A stretch of 64,000 nt of DNA, taken from contig DAIDKV010000033.1 in assembly GCA_027449865.1 (NCBI GenBank), forward strand, positions 28,547-92,546. The letters are read 5' to 3'. The notes below the pieces were generated by a model. The model was not told the origin of the DNA and searched no databases. It was given only the letters and a program-made list of their open reading frames with translations. How positions within the stretch are numbered: position 1 is the stretch's first letter; each line of letters starts with the position of its first letter. This document shows, piece by piece, positions 6,876 to 16,923 of the stretch. Both the position numbers and the translations under genes were made by a program. This DNA comes from Planctomycetales bacterium (GTDB lineage Bacteria > Planctomycetota > Planctomycetia > Isosphaerales > Isosphaeraceae).

Positions 6876-8357
6876 ATGAGTGAGGTCAGCTTAAGGAAGA
6901 TCGAGGCGAATCGACGGAACGCCCAGAAGTCGACCGGGCCGAGGACGAGGGAGGGGAAGGCGAGGTCGCGGTTCAATGCCTTGCAGGATGGGCTCCGAGC
7001 GAAGACGGTCGTTCTTCCGGGTGAGGATGCCTCGGCGTTCGAGGCGAGGCTTGTGAAGTGGAACGAGGAGATCGGTCCGCGTGACGATGTCGAGCGGTTC
7101 CTGGTTCGTCGAGCGGTGCAAATCTCCTGGCAGCTTGACCGGATCGAGCGATTGCAGATGAGGCGCCCGGAGCCTGGCGATCCGGTGGCCAGGCTGGCCG
7201 AGGACGTCCTGGAGCTGGGGGCCCGGCTCTTCCACGACCGTCGCGGACCGAACAGTCTCTATCCCCACTGGATCGGCGAGTTTGGCGAACTGGAATCCAT
7301 CTCATGGAACGCGAAAACGCCCATCGATCATGACGATCCCGCCCGCCTGCTCCTCCACCTCGAATCGTCGGCGATGGGATGCGCCTGGCTCCTCGACCAA
7401 TGGGACGGACTGCGCAGGACGCTCGAATCCGGCGACTGGCAGCCCCCCGACCGCTTCCGCGCGATCCGACTCCTCGGCCGACAGCCGATCGAGGTGCTCG
7501 AAGACGATCGCGTCCGGATGATCTACCTCGCCTGCTCCGCGATGAAGCCGGGCGACAACGACCCCCTCGCCGATCTCTCCACCGAGCTGAAACCGCGAGC
7601 CCTGAAGCGAATCTCCGCCCGGCTCCACGATCGCATGCTCGATAGCGAGACCCCCAACAGCCCGGACTCCGGCCGATCGGCACTGATCGCACTGATCGAA
7701 GAGGAATGCGACCGCCTGGAAGATATGCTCTCGATGTACCTCGATATCCGGCAGACCGATCAACTCACCGACGAACTCGAGGAAGACGCCCGCGCCGATC
7801 GCCTTCGACGCCACCAGGCCGCCTGCGATCGAACCTTGCTCCGCGTCCTGGATACCATCCGACGACGACAGCGAGAGTCCGGCTCCGGCTCCGGGTCCGA
7901 CTCCCCCTCACCTCGCGCCAGCCGCCGCACGACCAGAACCCCAGATCCCACCCCTCTCCCGACCGATCCCATTCCCGCGCCGATCGAACCGGAGCCCGCT
8001 CCCCAGACGATCCCGCCCCAGTCCGTTCCCGCGCCGATGGAGCCCGAGCCCGCCCATCGCCATCATCTCAACGTGACGAACGAACCCAACCTCCCAGACC
8101 CCGATCGCCCATATCGCCTCGCCCCCATCCTCGCGCTCTTGATCGCCTTCCTGCTTCCGGGCCGATCCGAGAGCCTCCGCGATCCGACCGCATTCCGCGC
8201 GAACGAACCCACGCTCCCCCAAACAGCCCCCCGTCGCCCCTTCTCCATCGAAAACGCGCCCGATCGGGCGCGTCGCGCCGGGCCATCTCCCCACGGACCA
8301 GACGCCCGCCGAATCCTCGCGAATCGCGGCTTCCCTTGTACACCACCCGTCCTATAA
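6876..8357 (+). CDS. NAQKSTGPRT-family planctomycete protein of unknown function
   Basis: The 493-residue protein begins MSEVSLRKIEANRRNAQKST followed by GPRTREGKARSRFNALQDGL. This N-terminal signature (NRRNAQKSTGPRTxxGKxxSxxNAxxHGL) marks a large paralogous family seen in planctomycetes and some other bacteria, with no known function; the basic N-terminus suggests nucleic-acid contact. The middle is helical and charged. From about 330 a Pro/Arg-rich region follows (PIPAPIEPEPAPQ and PAPMEPEPAHR), then a hydrophobic stretch APILALLIAFLLPG near 425-438. The start has GGAG 9 bases upstream. The last third is low complexity and poorly conserved, so only the N-terminal call is firm. Confidence 0.75.
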   Translation: MSEVSLRKIEANRRNAQKSTGPRTREGKARSRFNALQDGLRAKTVVLPGEDASAFEARLVKWNEEIGPRDDVERFLVRRAVQISWQLDRIERLQMRRPEPGDPVARLAEDVLELGARLFHDRRGPNSLYPHWIGEFGELESISWNAKTPIDHDDPARLLLHLESSAMGCAWLLDQWDGLRRTLESGDWQPPDRFRAIRLLGRQPIEVLEDDRVRMIYLACSAMKPGDNDPLADLSTELKPRALKRISARLHDRMLDSETPNSPDSGRSALIALIEEECDRLEDMLSMYLDIRQTDQLTDELEEDARADRLRRHQAACDRTLLRVLDTIRRRQRESGSGSGSDSPSPRASRRTTRTPDPTPLPTDPIPAPIEPEPAPQTIPPQSVPAPMEPEPAHRHHLNVTNEPNLPDPDRPYRLAPILALLIAFLLPGRSESLRDPTAFRANEPTLPQTAPRRPFSIENAPDRARRAGPSPHGPDARRILANRGFPCTPPVL

Positions 8358-8602
8358 TTCCATCGAGCCCCCAAATCTTTCGGTGCTCGCTTCTTTAGCG
8401 CCGAGGGTCGCGATGAGGCCGAAGATCCGGCGCATCCCGAACGTTCCTGACGTCCGCGCCCTGTCCCGGGGTCCGGTCCGGTTCCGTATCGTACATGGCA
8501 CGATCCTTGCCACTTGTGGGGACGTAGTAATCCCAGGTAGCCGAGTTGCGGCGCGTCCCACGCCGACGACGGCGACCCCCTCGCCTCCGAAGGCTGATAA
8601 CC

Positions 8603-9928
8603 ATGGCCATGAGAAGGACGAAAAACCGGCCGAGAGACGGACGCCTCCGGCTCTGGAGCAGCGGATGGATGAAGTCTCGGACCGACCTCCCGACGGCTGC
8701 GCCCGAGCCTTCTCCAGCGATCGCCGGCGCGCCATCCCGAACGCCTCCGCTCCGCGCTGTTTCGCCAGGACTACACGACGTCACTCGTGATGATTTAAAG
8801 CAACAGATCGGGACCGCCGTGATCGCGTTTCGGGGTTACGACGCGAGCAATCTCGGCCGGGGTCCCGAGATGCTGGCGCACGCGGTTTATGGCCCGATTC
8901 TCCGCGAGTTCCTCAACCGGGCGGGGCGCGTCTGTGCCGACGTCCTGGGGCGACCGGTCGACCTCCCGGCCCGCCTGGAGACCCGCGAACAGGCCACACT
9001 CGACTCGTTCGTCGAGGACACCGCGACCATCGTCGCCACCGAGCTGGCCCAGATCCGCATCCTGGAGGAGATTCACGGCGTCCCCGTCCGCAACGCGATG
9101 CTCAGCTTCGGCCACAGCATCGGCGAGCTCTCGGCCCTGGTCCTGGGCGGCGTCTACGAGATGGAGCAGCTCCTCCCGATCCCGCTCGGACTCGCCCACG
9201 ACTGCGCCGACCTGACCGCCGACACGACCATGGGGATTCTCTCCAGCGCCGGCGGGGTCCTGGAACCCGAGCAGGTTTTGCGACTCTGCTCGACGGTCAG
9301 CAGCAAGGGGCACGGGATGGTCGGCCCCTCGACGTTCCTCTCGCCGTACCAGGTCCTGCTGCTCGGCCAGGCCGACACGCTCGACCTGCTCGAAGCCGAG
9401 ATGCGCGACTTTCTCCCCTCGGCCGTCACGCTCCGCCGCCGGCCGAACCACTGGCCGCCGCTCCACACGCCGCTGGTCTGGGAGCGGAGCGTTCCAAACC
9501 GCGCCGCGGTCGCGCTCTACCACACCGAAGGCGGCCACCAGAAACCGTCGCCCAACATCGTCTCCTGCACGACCGGCCGGGCCAATTACGACGAGTGGAA
9601 CAGCCGGGCGATCCTCACCGAGTGGACCGACCATCCCCAGCGCCTCTGGGACGCGATCGAGCACACGCTCTCCTCGGGCGCGGAGCTGGTCATCCATGTG
9701 GGGCCCGAGCCGAAGTTGATCCCCACCGCCTTCGAAAGGCTGAGCGGAAAGGTGATGAAGCAGCTTCGGACCCGGCACCTGGACAGCCTCGGCCGGCACG
9801 TTTTGCCGAGTATCAGTCGAAACCACTGGCTAGCCCGCAGGCTCCCGCACAACGCGGTCGTCCTCCGGGCGCCCTTCGTCAACCACCTGATCCTCGAGGA
9901 CTGGCTCCTCGCGCAGGATGTCGCCTGA
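8603..9928 (+). CDS. FabD-like acyltransferase (malonyl-CoA:ACP transacylase fold)
   Basis: The protein contains the acyltransferase nucleophile elbow FGHSIGELSALVLGG, with the GHSxGE serine, and a downstream PNHWPPLHTPLV that could supply the active-site His. FRGYDASNLGRGPEMLAHAV near the N-terminus matches the FabD substrate-entry region. FabD moves malonyl groups from CoA to acyl carrier protein. It is longer (441 aa) than typical FabD (about 310) and stands apart from a fatty acid synthesis cluster, so an orphan or polyketide-type role is possible. The start at 8603 has GAAGG upstream; 8669 (MKSRTD) is an alternative. The conserved part begins near DLKQQIGTAV. It lies upstream of the beta-oxidation operon. 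Confidence 0.7.
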   Translation: MAMRRTKNRPRDGRLRLWSSGWMKSRTDLPTAAPEPSPAIAGAPSRTPPLRAVSPGLHDVTRDDLKQQIGTAVIAFRGYDASNLGRGPEMLAHAVYGPILREFLNRAGRVCADVLGRPVDLPARLETREQATLDSFVEDTATIVATELAQIRILEEIHGVPVRNAMLSFGHSIGELSALVLGGVYEMEQLLPIPLGLAHDCADLTADTTMGILSSAGGVLEPEQVLRLCSTVSSKGHGMVGPSTFLSPYQVLLLGQADTLDLLEAEMRDFLPSAVTLRRRPNHWPPLHTPLVWERSVPNRAAVALYHTEGGHQKPSPNIVSCTTGRANYDEWNSRAILTEWTDHPQRLWDAIEHTLSSGAELVIHVGPEPKLIPTAFERLSGKVMKQLRTRHLDSLGRHVLPSISRNHWLARRLPHNAVVLRAPFVNHLILEDWLLAQDVA

Positions 9929-10315
9929 GTGGCGCCGATACAAAAGGTCTCGAACTTCAGATTCTCGATTCCAGATTCCAGAAAAATGAGGGGAGATGTC
10001 GGAAGATCAAGTTCTGAAAGCTGGAATCCGTAATTCGGCGTCCGGCATCTGAAATTTGAGATCTGGAATCCAGCGCGAGCCCGACGCCGATGATCCGTTC
10101 CCGAACCGGCCGCGACCGCGCATAATACCAGGCGGGTTGCGAGCCCCTGACGGTGCAGATGGGGCGGCGGGGTGTTCCGAACCCCACCGCAGAATGGGCC
10201 GCCGACGGGCCTGGGCACGTTTCCCGACCCGGTTCCGGCGTCCCCCGCGGAATCCTCTCACCGCGCCGGTGCCTCCGTCCGATTCGACGGGGGCCTGGCG
10301 ACGAGGTCGAATCCA
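9929..10315. repeat. Gene-free stretch with dispersed gattccag-type repeat words
   Basis: No gene is seen here. The first part (about 9953-10070) holds repeated words such as gattctcgattccagattcc, gctggaatcc and tctgaaatttgagatctgga, a low-GC patch in a GC-rich genome. Similar words recur at about 15885-15955, so this is a dispersed repeat family. The rest is unremarkable, with GAGG ahead of the acyl-CoA dehydrogenase start. Confidence 0.55.
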
Positions 10316-12265
10316 ATGAGCACGCAATTGCGGGAGTCCGAGGCCAAGGTCCAGCCTTTCGGGTCCGAGCCCCCGGCTGCCGAGGCCCAGTCGTTCGCCG
10401 AGACGGCCCTGAAACTCGGCGGCAAAAGCGAGGACGAGGCCCGTCGGACCGGCACGCTCGACCGTGCGGACGACCAGGTCGAGGCCATGTTCGCGGCCCG
10501 ATACCAGACCTCCAGCAGCCCCGCACACCGGGCGGTCTGGGACCACGAATTTCCCGCCGACCTGTTCGCACCCGAGCCGCCCGCCGTCTCGCCCGAGTGC
10601 CAGAAGGCCATGGACGACTCGCTTGCCGTCGCCCGGCGACACCGAGACGCCGGCACCCTCTTCGGCCCCGACGGCAAGATCACCGAGGACGTCCTCGCCG
10701 AGCTGGGCACGGTCGGTTACTGGGGCCTCCTGATCGACCGGCAATACGGCGGCCAGGGTGCTCCATTCTCCGCGTTCGCCCGGTTCCTCACCCGAATGGC
10801 GGCCATCGAACCCACGCTCGGCGGCCTGGCCTCGGTCCACGGCTGCATCGGCGCGGTCGACCCGGTTCGAACCTTCGGCAGCACCGAGCAGAAGGAACAG
10901 TATCTACCACCACTCGCCAGCGGCAAGAAGCTCTCCGGCTTCGCTCTCACCGAGCCCGGCGCCGGCTCGGATCTGACCGCGCTCCGAACCACCGCGACCC
11001 TCGACGGCGACCACTACGTCGTCAACGGCGAAAAGCTCTTCATCACCAATGCCGTCCCCGGCCGGACCATCGGCCTGGTCTGCCTGATCGAGAAGAAGCC
11101 CGCCGTCCTGATCGTCGATCTGCCCGACCACGAGGACGAACACTTCCAGGTCAACCGATACGGACTGCTCGCCCTCCGGCACCTGCACAACAACGGCCTG
11201 AAGTTCCGAAACTTCCGCGTCCCCCGCGAAAACCTGCTCCGCCCCGCACAGGGAGACGGCCTCACAATCGCCTACCACGGCCTGAACCTCGGCCGCGTCT
11301 CCCTCTGTGCCACCGCCGCCGGCGCCATGCGCGTCATGATGGCGAACATGATCCCCTGGGCGAAGTTCCGCCGCACCTACGGCGAGGCCATCGTCCAGCG
11401 CGAACTCGTCCAGCGCCGGATCGGACGCCTCGCCGGCCTGATCGCCGGCTGCGACGCACTCGTCGCCTGGTGCTCCTGGCTCCTCGACCAGGGCTTCCGC
11501 GGCGAAATGGAATGCATCATCGCCAAGATCTTCGGCTCCGAGGCCCAGAAGGAAGCCGCGATCGAGTTCTTCATGAAAACCCACGGCGGCCGGTCCTTCC
11601 TCAGGGGTCATCCGTTCGGAGAGAACGTCCACGAATATCTTGCTCCCTGCATCTACGAGGGTGAAGGCGAGATGCTCGGCATGGCGTTCTTCAAGTCGCT
11701 GATCAAGGAGCACGGCAAGTCTTACTTCGAGCCGATCGGCAAGGCGCTGGCGGCCTCGGGGATCAAGAAGCCAAACCCAATGAATCCGGCCCACGCCTGG
11801 GCGCTCCGCTCGGCGCTGGTCCCGTACGCGGAGTGGCGGATGCGCGAGGCCGTGACCCCTCGCTCGCACCCGAGCTTCCCGGGCCTTCCCCCTCGCCTGG
11901 AGGCTCACGCCCGATTCGCCGCCGACGGCTTGCAGCGGAGCCGGCTGGAGATCAGTGGGGCAATGGTCAAGCACCAGCTCAAGCTGGCCGACCGCCAGTG
12001 CCGGATGGCCGAACTCTCCCAGCGCGTGCAGGATCTGCTGGTCATCCTCGCGACCAGCACCTGGGCGGGCCGGCAGTCGAGCGATCTGGTCCATGACGCC
12101 GCCGACATCCTCTGCCAGGACCTCACTCGAAAACTGACCGGCAAACGCCCGACCGACGCCTACTACCGCGCCGTGACGAAGCTGGGCGAGCGGATCGCCG
12201 AGGGCGGATTCGAGGCCAGCACCGGCATCGAACCCGACCCGATCCTCATGCCGTATTCCCAGTGA
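10316..12265 (+). CDS. Acyl-CoA dehydrogenase, long (VLCAD/ACAD9-like) form
   Basis: The 649-residue protein catalyses the FAD-dependent first step of beta-oxidation. [20 protein letters not shown] and [14 protein letters not shown] are the FAD/substrate-binding signatures of acyl-CoA dehydrogenases. [19 protein letters not shown] with [14 protein letters not shown] marks the C-terminal helical domain, and the catalytic-base region ([16 protein letters not shown]) is recognisable. An extra domain of about 170 residues after the core is as in very-long-chain enzymes, suggesting long-chain substrates. GAGG precedes the ATG at 10316. It is followed by FadJ-like and thiolase genes on the same strand, forming one operon; gaps are 60 and 82 bp. 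Confidence 0.9.
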   Translation: MSTQLRESEAKVQPFGSEPPAAEAQSFAETALKLGGKSEDEARRTGTLDRADDQVEAMFAARYQTSSSPAHRAVWDHEFPADLFAPEPPAVSPECQKAMDDSLAVARRHRDAGTLFGPDGKITEDVLAELGTVGYWGLLIDRQYGGQGAPFSAFARFLTRMAAIEPTLGGLASVHGCIGAVDPVRTFGSTEQKEQYLPPLASGKKLSGFALTEPGAGSDLTALRTTATLDGDHYVVNGEKLFITNAVPGRTIGLVCLIEKKPAVLIVDLPDHEDEHFQVNRYGLLALRHLHNNGLKFRNFRVPRENLLRPAQGDGLTIAYHGLNLGRVSLCATAAGAMRVMMANMIPWAKFRRTYGEAIVQRELVQRRIGRLAGLIAGCDALVAWCSWLLDQGFRGEMECIIAKIFGSEAQKEAAIEFFMKTHGGRSFLRGHPFGENVHEYLAPCIYEGEGEMLGMAFFKSLIKEHGKSYFEPIGKALAASGIKKPNPMNPAHAWALRSALVPYAEWRMREAVTPRSHPSFPGLPPRLEAHARFAADGLQRSRLEISGAMVKHQLKLADRQCRMAELSQRVQDLLVILATSTWAGRQSSDLVHDAADILCQDLTRKLTGKRPTDAYYRAVTKLGERIAEGGFEASTGIEPDPILMPYSQ

Positions 12266-12325
12266 CGCGACGTCGCGCGGCGGCCCAAGACGCTCGATCT
12301 TATTCCTCTCCTTGATGGAGTGGTC

Positions 12326-14482
12326 ATGTCCGAGACATTTCGACTGGAAGAGCTGGACGGCAAGATCGCCCTGGTCACCTTCGACCTGCCCGACAAGAAG
12401 GTCAACACGCTCGGCCAGTCCTCGCTCCGCGAGCTGGCCGGGCTGGTGGCGAAGCTGGCGCAACGCACCGACCTCCGCGGCCTGCTCTTCCAGAGCGGCA
12501 AGCCAGGCCAGTTCGTCGCCGGGGCCGACCTCAACGACCTGGCGATGCTCGCCGTGATCACCCCCGAGCAGGCCACCGGCGCCCTCGCCGCCGGACATCA
12601 AATCTATAACCAGATCAGCAATCTTCCGTTTCCCACGGTCGCGCTGATCGACGGCAACTGCCTCGGCGGCGGCACCGAACTCGTCCTCTCGATGGACGAC
12701 CGGATCGCCTCCGACGCCTCGCACACGGCGATCGGCCTTCCCGAAACAAAGGTCGGCCTGATCCCCGGCTGGGGCGGCACGCAACGCCTCCCCCGCCTCA
12801 TCGGACTGAATCCCGCCATCGAGATGATCACCTCCGGCGAGCCGGCCAACGCCCAGAAGGCCGCCGCGCTGGGCCTGGTCTTCGATGCCGTTCCCGCCGA
12901 TCGACTCGTCGAGGAAGGCCGGCGACGGATCGAGTCTCTCCAAAAAACCGGCGAGTGGAAGGATCGTCGCGAGCAGCTTCGCAAGGGCCTGGGCCTCGAC
13001 CAGGACCAGATGATGTTCGCCTTCGCGGTCGCCGAGGGCTTCGTCAAGCAAAAGACAAAGGGCCAGTACCCCGCGCCCCTCGTCGCTCTCAAGGCGATCC
13101 GCGAGGGGTGCAACCTCCCGCTCGATGAGGGCCTGAAGGCCGAGCAAAAGGCCGTCGGCGAGCTGGTCGGCTCGCCGATCCTGGGCAACCTGATCGCGAT
13201 CTTCTTCATGAAGAATCGCCTGACCCGCGACCCAGGCGTCTCCGATCCCTCGATCCAGCCACGCCAGATCCATTCGATCGGCGTGCTGGGAACCGGCCTG
13301 ATGGGCGCGGGGATCGCAACCGCCCACGCCCGATCCGGCATCCGAACCGCGATGGTCGATATCGACGACGATCGCCTCAAGGACGGCCTTCAGCGCGCCA
13401 GCGACGTCGTCATGAGCCGAATCAGGATCGGTCGTGCCACCCCCGAGGACATGGCGAAAATGCTCGCCATGCTCAACACCTCCACAAATCCCTCCGTCTT
13501 CGCCGACGCCGACCTGATCGTCGAGGCCATCACCGAGAACGAGGACGCCAAGAAAGAAGCCTTCCGCAAGATCGCCCAGGTCATGAAGCCCGAGGCGATC
13601 CTCGCCAGCAACACCTCGACGATCTCGATCACCCGCCTCGCCGAATCCACACCACACCCGGATCGATTCGTCGGCATGCATTTCTTCAACCCCGTCGACC
13701 GGATGGAGCTGGTCGAGGTGATCCGGGGCGAGAAGACCAGCGACGAGACCGTCGCCACGGTCGTCGCGCTCGCGAAGAAGATCCGGAAGACGCCGATCGT
13801 CGTTCGCGACTGCGCCGGCTTCCTGGTCAACCGGGTTTTGTTCCCTTATATGAACGAGGCACAGGTCCTCCTGCGCGAGGGCGTCTCGATGGAGGCGATC
13901 GACCGGGCCTCAACCAGGTTCGGGATGCCGATGGGCCCGATCACGCTGACAGACCTCGTCGGTCTGGCCACCACGGTCTATGCCGGCAAGGTCGTCGGTG
14001 CTGCGTACCCGGACCGATCGGTCGAGTCGCCCATCCTGCTGGAGATGCTGCAAACCAGCGGCGGCGGCAAATCGGCCATGCGATTCTACAACGCCCCGAA
14101 GGCGAAGGGGAGCCGGCCCGAGCCCAACCCCGCCGCTCTCGAAATCATCCAGAAACACCAGGCCGGCGGCCAGCCGATGGACGAACCCGAGATCACCGAC
14201 CGCCTCTTCCTGCCGATGCTCCTGGAAGCAACCCGGGTGCTGGAGGAAGGGATCGTGCGCGAGCCCGGCGACGTCGACATGGGCCTCATCCTGGGAATCG
14301 GCTTCCCGCCCTTCCGTGGCGGCATCCTCCGATGGGCCGACACCGTCGGCGCTCAAAATCTGGTCGACAAGCTCTCGAAATATGCCCATCTCGGCAAGCG
14401 TTTCGAGCCGACCGAGAGCCTGAGGAAGCTGGCGCGGGACGGCGGCTCCTTCTACCCGCGTCCGAAGCAAGACGCCTCGTGA
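12326..14482 (+). CDS. fadJ: Fatty acid oxidation complex alpha subunit (enoyl-CoA hydratase / 3-hydroxyacyl-CoA dehydrogenase)
   Basis: The 718-residue fusion has an N-terminal crotonase domain (QFVAGADLNDLAML, then GNCLGGGTELVLSMDDRIAS and GLPETKVGLIPGWGGTQRLP with the catalytic Glu pair) and a Rossmann domain near 313-330 (IGVLGTGLMGAGIATAHA). LASNTSTISITRLAE and MHFFNPVDRMELVEVI follow, then the 3HCDH C-terminal domains with DCAGFLVNRVLFPYM. It hydrates enoyl-CoA and oxidises the hydroxyacyl-CoA with NAD. Whether it is FadB- or FadJ-type cannot be decided. GGAG sits 6 bases before the ATG at 12326; a GTG at 12320 is possible. It sits between the acyl-CoA dehydrogenase and the thiolase. 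Confidence 0.92.
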   Translation: MSETFRLEELDGKIALVTFDLPDKKVNTLGQSSLRELAGLVAKLAQRTDLRGLLFQSGKPGQFVAGADLNDLAMLAVITPEQATGALAAGHQIYNQISNLPFPTVALIDGNCLGGGTELVLSMDDRIASDASHTAIGLPETKVGLIPGWGGTQRLPRLIGLNPAIEMITSGEPANAQKAAALGLVFDAVPADRLVEEGRRRIESLQKTGEWKDRREQLRKGLGLDQDQMMFAFAVAEGFVKQKTKGQYPAPLVALKAIREGCNLPLDEGLKAEQKAVGELVGSPILGNLIAIFFMKNRLTRDPGVSDPSIQPRQIHSIGVLGTGLMGAGIATAHARSGIRTAMVDIDDDRLKDGLQRASDVVMSRIRIGRATPEDMAKMLAMLNTSTNPSVFADADLIVEAITENEDAKKEAFRKIAQVMKPEAILASNTSTISITRLAESTPHPDRFVGMHFFNPVDRMELVEVIRGEKTSDETVATVVALAKKIRKTPIVVRDCAGFLVNRVLFPYMNEAQVLLREGVSMEAIDRASTRFGMPMGPITLTDLVGLATTVYAGKVVGAAYPDRSVESPILLEMLQTSGGGKSAMRFYNAPKAKGSRPEPNPAALEIIQKHQAGGQPMDEPEITDRLFLPMLLEATRVLEEGIVREPGDVDMGLILGIGFPPFRGGILRWADTVGAQNLVDKLSKYAHLGKRFEPTESLRKLARDGGSFYPRPKQDAS

Positions 14483-14494
14483 AACACCGAAGCG

Positions 14495-14516
14495 GGTCAG
14501 GCTCTCCCGCCTGACC
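14495..14516 (+). terminator. Short hairpin between fadJ-like and thiolase genes
   Basis: GGTCAGGC and GCCTGACC pair as an 8-bp stem around a 6-base loop, 13 bases after the fadJ-like stop. There is no T-tract, so it may act as an attenuator or mRNA-stability element rather than a strong terminator. Confidence 0.4.
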
Positions 14517-14564
14517 ACGGACCGGCAAGCCCGACCGACTTCAGATCCACAGGAAGACCAATCC

Positions 14565-15725
14565 ATGAGCCAGGCCGTGATCATTGACGCCATCCGCACG
14601 CCGATCGCCCGTGCGTCGTCCGACAAGGGATACTACCGCCACATTCGCGCCGACGACCTCTCCGCGCACGTGATTCGGTCGCTGGTCGAGCGGACCGGGG
14701 TCGACCGGAACGCGATCGAGGACGTCCGATGGGGATGCGTTCAGCAGCAGGGGGAACAGGGCTTCGACATCGGCCGGATCGCGGCGATGATCGCCGGACT
14801 GCCGAAGGAGACGGCGGGCGTGACGATCAACCGCAACTGCGCCTCCAGCCTCTCGGCGATCAACGAGGCCGCGATGAGCATCGCCGCGGGCTGCGAGGAT
14901 GTGCAGATTGCCGGTGGAGTCGAGCACATGGACCATATCCCCATGAGCAAGGACTACAGCCCAAGCCCTTCCCTCTTCCGCCGACATAGTGAGGCGGTGA
15001 TGAACATGGGTTTGACCGCCGAATATCTGGCGATGAAGTATCGCATCCCGCGCGGGAAACAGGACGAGTTTGCCCTTCGGAGTCACCAGCTCGCCGCCGA
15101 GGCAAACGACGGCGGCGCCTACACCCGCGAGATCGTTCCGACCTGGGGCCACGACGAGGCGGGACACAAGGACCTCCAGACGAAGGATCAGGGCTTCCGT
15201 CGCGACACCTCGCTGGAAGCGCTCGGCTCCCTCGCTCCGGCCTTCCAGCCGGAGGGCGGCTCGGTCACGGCGGGGAACAGCTCGCAGGTCAGCGTCGGCT
15301 CGGCGGCCGTCCTGCTGATGTCCGAGGAGCGGGCGAAGGAGCTAGGCCTCAGGCCCCTCGCGAAGGTCCGCGCCATGGCGGTCGCCGGCGTGAACCCCGA
15401 GGAGATGGGCATCGGCCCGGTCCCGGCCGTTCACAAGGCGCTCAAACGCTCGGGCCTCTCACTCGACCAGATCGAGTGCATCGAGATCAACGAGGCGTTT
15501 GCCGTCCAGGTTCTGAGCGTCCTGAAACTGCTCGGAATCGACGAGAAGCGAGTCAACACCCGAGGTGGTGCGATTGCGATCGGCCACCCGCTCGGCGCCA
15601 CCGGTGCCCGGCTCGTCACCACACTCCTTCACCGGATGCTCGACCAGGGCGCAAGGCTCGGTCTGGCGACCCTCTGCGTTGGCCAGGGTCAGGGAGTCGC
15701 GACGATCCTGGAATCCTGCGCATGA
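14565..15725 (+). CDS. fadA: Acetyl-CoA C-acyltransferase (thiolase)
   Basis: The 386-residue protein has NRNCASSLSAINEA with the acyl-accepting Cys92, GGAIAIGHPLGATGARL with the active-site His, and the final LATLCVGQGQGVATIL with the second catalytic Cys. Thiolases cleave 3-ketoacyl-CoA with CoA. In the usual motif the last signature is CxGGGxG; here the middle Gly is Gln. AGGAAG lies 9 bases before the ATG. It completes the acyl-CoA dehydrogenase, FadJ, thiolase operon. The family cannot be separated from AtoB-type thiolases by sequence alone, but the neighbours favour beta-oxidation. Confidence 0.92.
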   Translation: MSQAVIIDAIRTPIARASSDKGYYRHIRADDLSAHVIRSLVERTGVDRNAIEDVRWGCVQQQGEQGFDIGRIAAMIAGLPKETAGVTINRNCASSLSAINEAAMSIAAGCEDVQIAGGVEHMDHIPMSKDYSPSPSLFRRHSEAVMNMGLTAEYLAMKYRIPRGKQDEFALRSHQLAAEANDGGAYTREIVPTWGHDEAGHKDLQTKDQGFRRDTSLEALGSLAPAFQPEGGSVTAGNSSQVSVGSAAVLLMSEERAKELGLRPLAKVRAMAVAGVNPEEMGIGPVPAVHKALKRSGLSLDQIECIEINEAFAVQVLSVLKLLGIDEKRVNTRGGAIAIGHPLGATGARLVTTLLHRMLDQGARLGLATLCVGQGQGVATILESCA

Positions 15726-15884
15726 TTTCGTTTTCCATCTCAGCCCTTTCAAATTTGGATACGAAGGACGCAATTGGATTTGCACAAGGTGTCCGCCGTT
15801 TGCCCCGCGGTCGCCAGGTCGTCGAGGCAAGAGCGAGGAGTCTGCCGGCTCCTCCACCAGGCTGACCGGACGGACGGCCAACTG

Positions 15885-15955
15885 CGTCGTTCGTATCTGG
15901 AATCTTGAATCCAGAATCTGAATGAAATCCGAAATTTGAAATCGGAAATCGATCT
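15885..15955. repeat. AT-rich dispersed repeat words
   Basis: tatctggaatcttgaatcca and gaaatccgaaatttgaaatc belong to the same word set as the stretch after 9953. The local GC content drops sharply. Together with the rest of 15726-15983 it separates the thiolase gene from the next one; no gene is seen here. Confidence 0.5.
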
Positions 15956-15983
15956 CCTCGATACCCCGGAGTCTATCCCCCCG

Positions 15984-16772
15984 ATGATCCGCAATCCCCT
16001 GGCCCTCCGTCTCGTCGCCGAGCGCCCGGTCCGAGACCAGATCCTGGAGTCGGCCCGGATCGGAGCGCGCGGCGTGGTCATCGACGCGGTCGGCGACCTG
16101 GCCCCGCATCGACTGGGCGAGACCGGCCGCCGCGAGGTCCGTCACATCCTCCGGTCGGTCGAGTTGAAACTGGCGGCTGTCTCGCTCCCGACCCGCCGCC
16201 CGTTCGACACGACCGACCAGCTTGACGACCGCCTGAGGCGGGCCGACGCCGCCTGTGCCCTGGCCTTCGAGCTGGGCACCGACGTCGTCCTGATCCGGGT
16301 CGGCTCGCTCCCGCCCGAGGACGACCCGCGACGCCCGATCTTCACCGAGGCCGTCCGCGAACTGGCCCAGCGCGCCGATCATCGAGGTGTCCGGCTCGCG
16401 GTCGAAACAGGGACCGAGCCCGGTGCCACCCTCCGCGCATTTTTGGAGTCGCTCAACATCCCTGCGTTATCCGCAAGCGTCGATCCTTCAGCGATGCTCC
16501 AGGCGGGCCTCGACCCGGTTGCCGCGACCCGAGAACTGGGCGCTGAGTGGGTCGCGCACGCCTACGCCGCCGACGCAATCTCGACGTCCCGAAACGCCGC
16601 TCCGAACCCGCGCGGCCACGGATTCCCCCCCGGCGCCCTCGACTGGGAAGAATACCTGGGCGCCCTCGAGGAGATCGGCTACCGCAATTTCCTCACCGTC
16701 TGGCCGCCCCCAGGCCGATCAGCCGCCGACCACTTCGCCGGGATCGCCGCTCGTCTGAAGGAACTGGGTTGA
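15984..16772 (+). CDS. Sugar phosphate isomerase/epimerase-like TIM-barrel protein
   Basis: The 262-residue protein fits the xylose isomerase-like TIM-barrel family (AP endonuclease 2 superfamily): ARIGARGVVIDAVGDLAP near the N-terminus, LGTDVVLIRVGSLPPED mid-protein, RGVRLAVETGTEPGATLRAF, LSASVDPSAML and the closing DWEEYLGALEEIGYRNFLTV. The metal-ligand residues (Glu in VETGT, Asp in SVDPS, His in VAHAYA) are in family order. Substrate is unknown. The start at 15984 gives MIRNPLALRLVAERP; there is no clear ribosome binding site, and an upstream in-frame ATG at 15936 is less likely because it translates repeat words. It is convergent with the DUF4159 gene. Confidence 0.75.
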   Translation: MIRNPLALRLVAERPVRDQILESARIGARGVVIDAVGDLAPHRLGETGRREVRHILRSVELKLAAVSLPTRRPFDTTDQLDDRLRRADAACALAFELGTDVVLIRVGSLPPEDDPRRPIFTEAVRELAQRADHRGVRLAVETGTEPGATLRAFLESLNIPALSASVDPSAMLQAGLDPVAATRELGAEWVAHAYAADAISTSRNAAPNPRGHGFPPGALDWEEYLGALEEIGYRNFLTVWPPPGRSAADHFAGIAARLKELG

Positions 16773-16895
16773 TCAGCCCCCCCTGCCCTCGATGGCCATC
16801 CTCAATCTGCCGAGACGCCGCACCGTGTCGATGAAGACATCCGTGGAGGTCGATCGAAGATGCTCCTCGCGCGACCGCGGCTTCCCGGCATCCGG

Positions 16896-16923
16896 CCCCT
16901 GGGTGGACTTGACCACTCAGGGG
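16896..16923 (-). terminator. Hairpin at the end of the DUF4159 gene
   Basis: cccctgggtgg pairs with ccactcagggg around a 6-base loop; one of the 11 pairs is a G-T type mismatch. It overlaps the stop codon region (16917) of the minus-strand gene and lies between two convergent genes. No T-tract follows. Confidence 0.45.
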
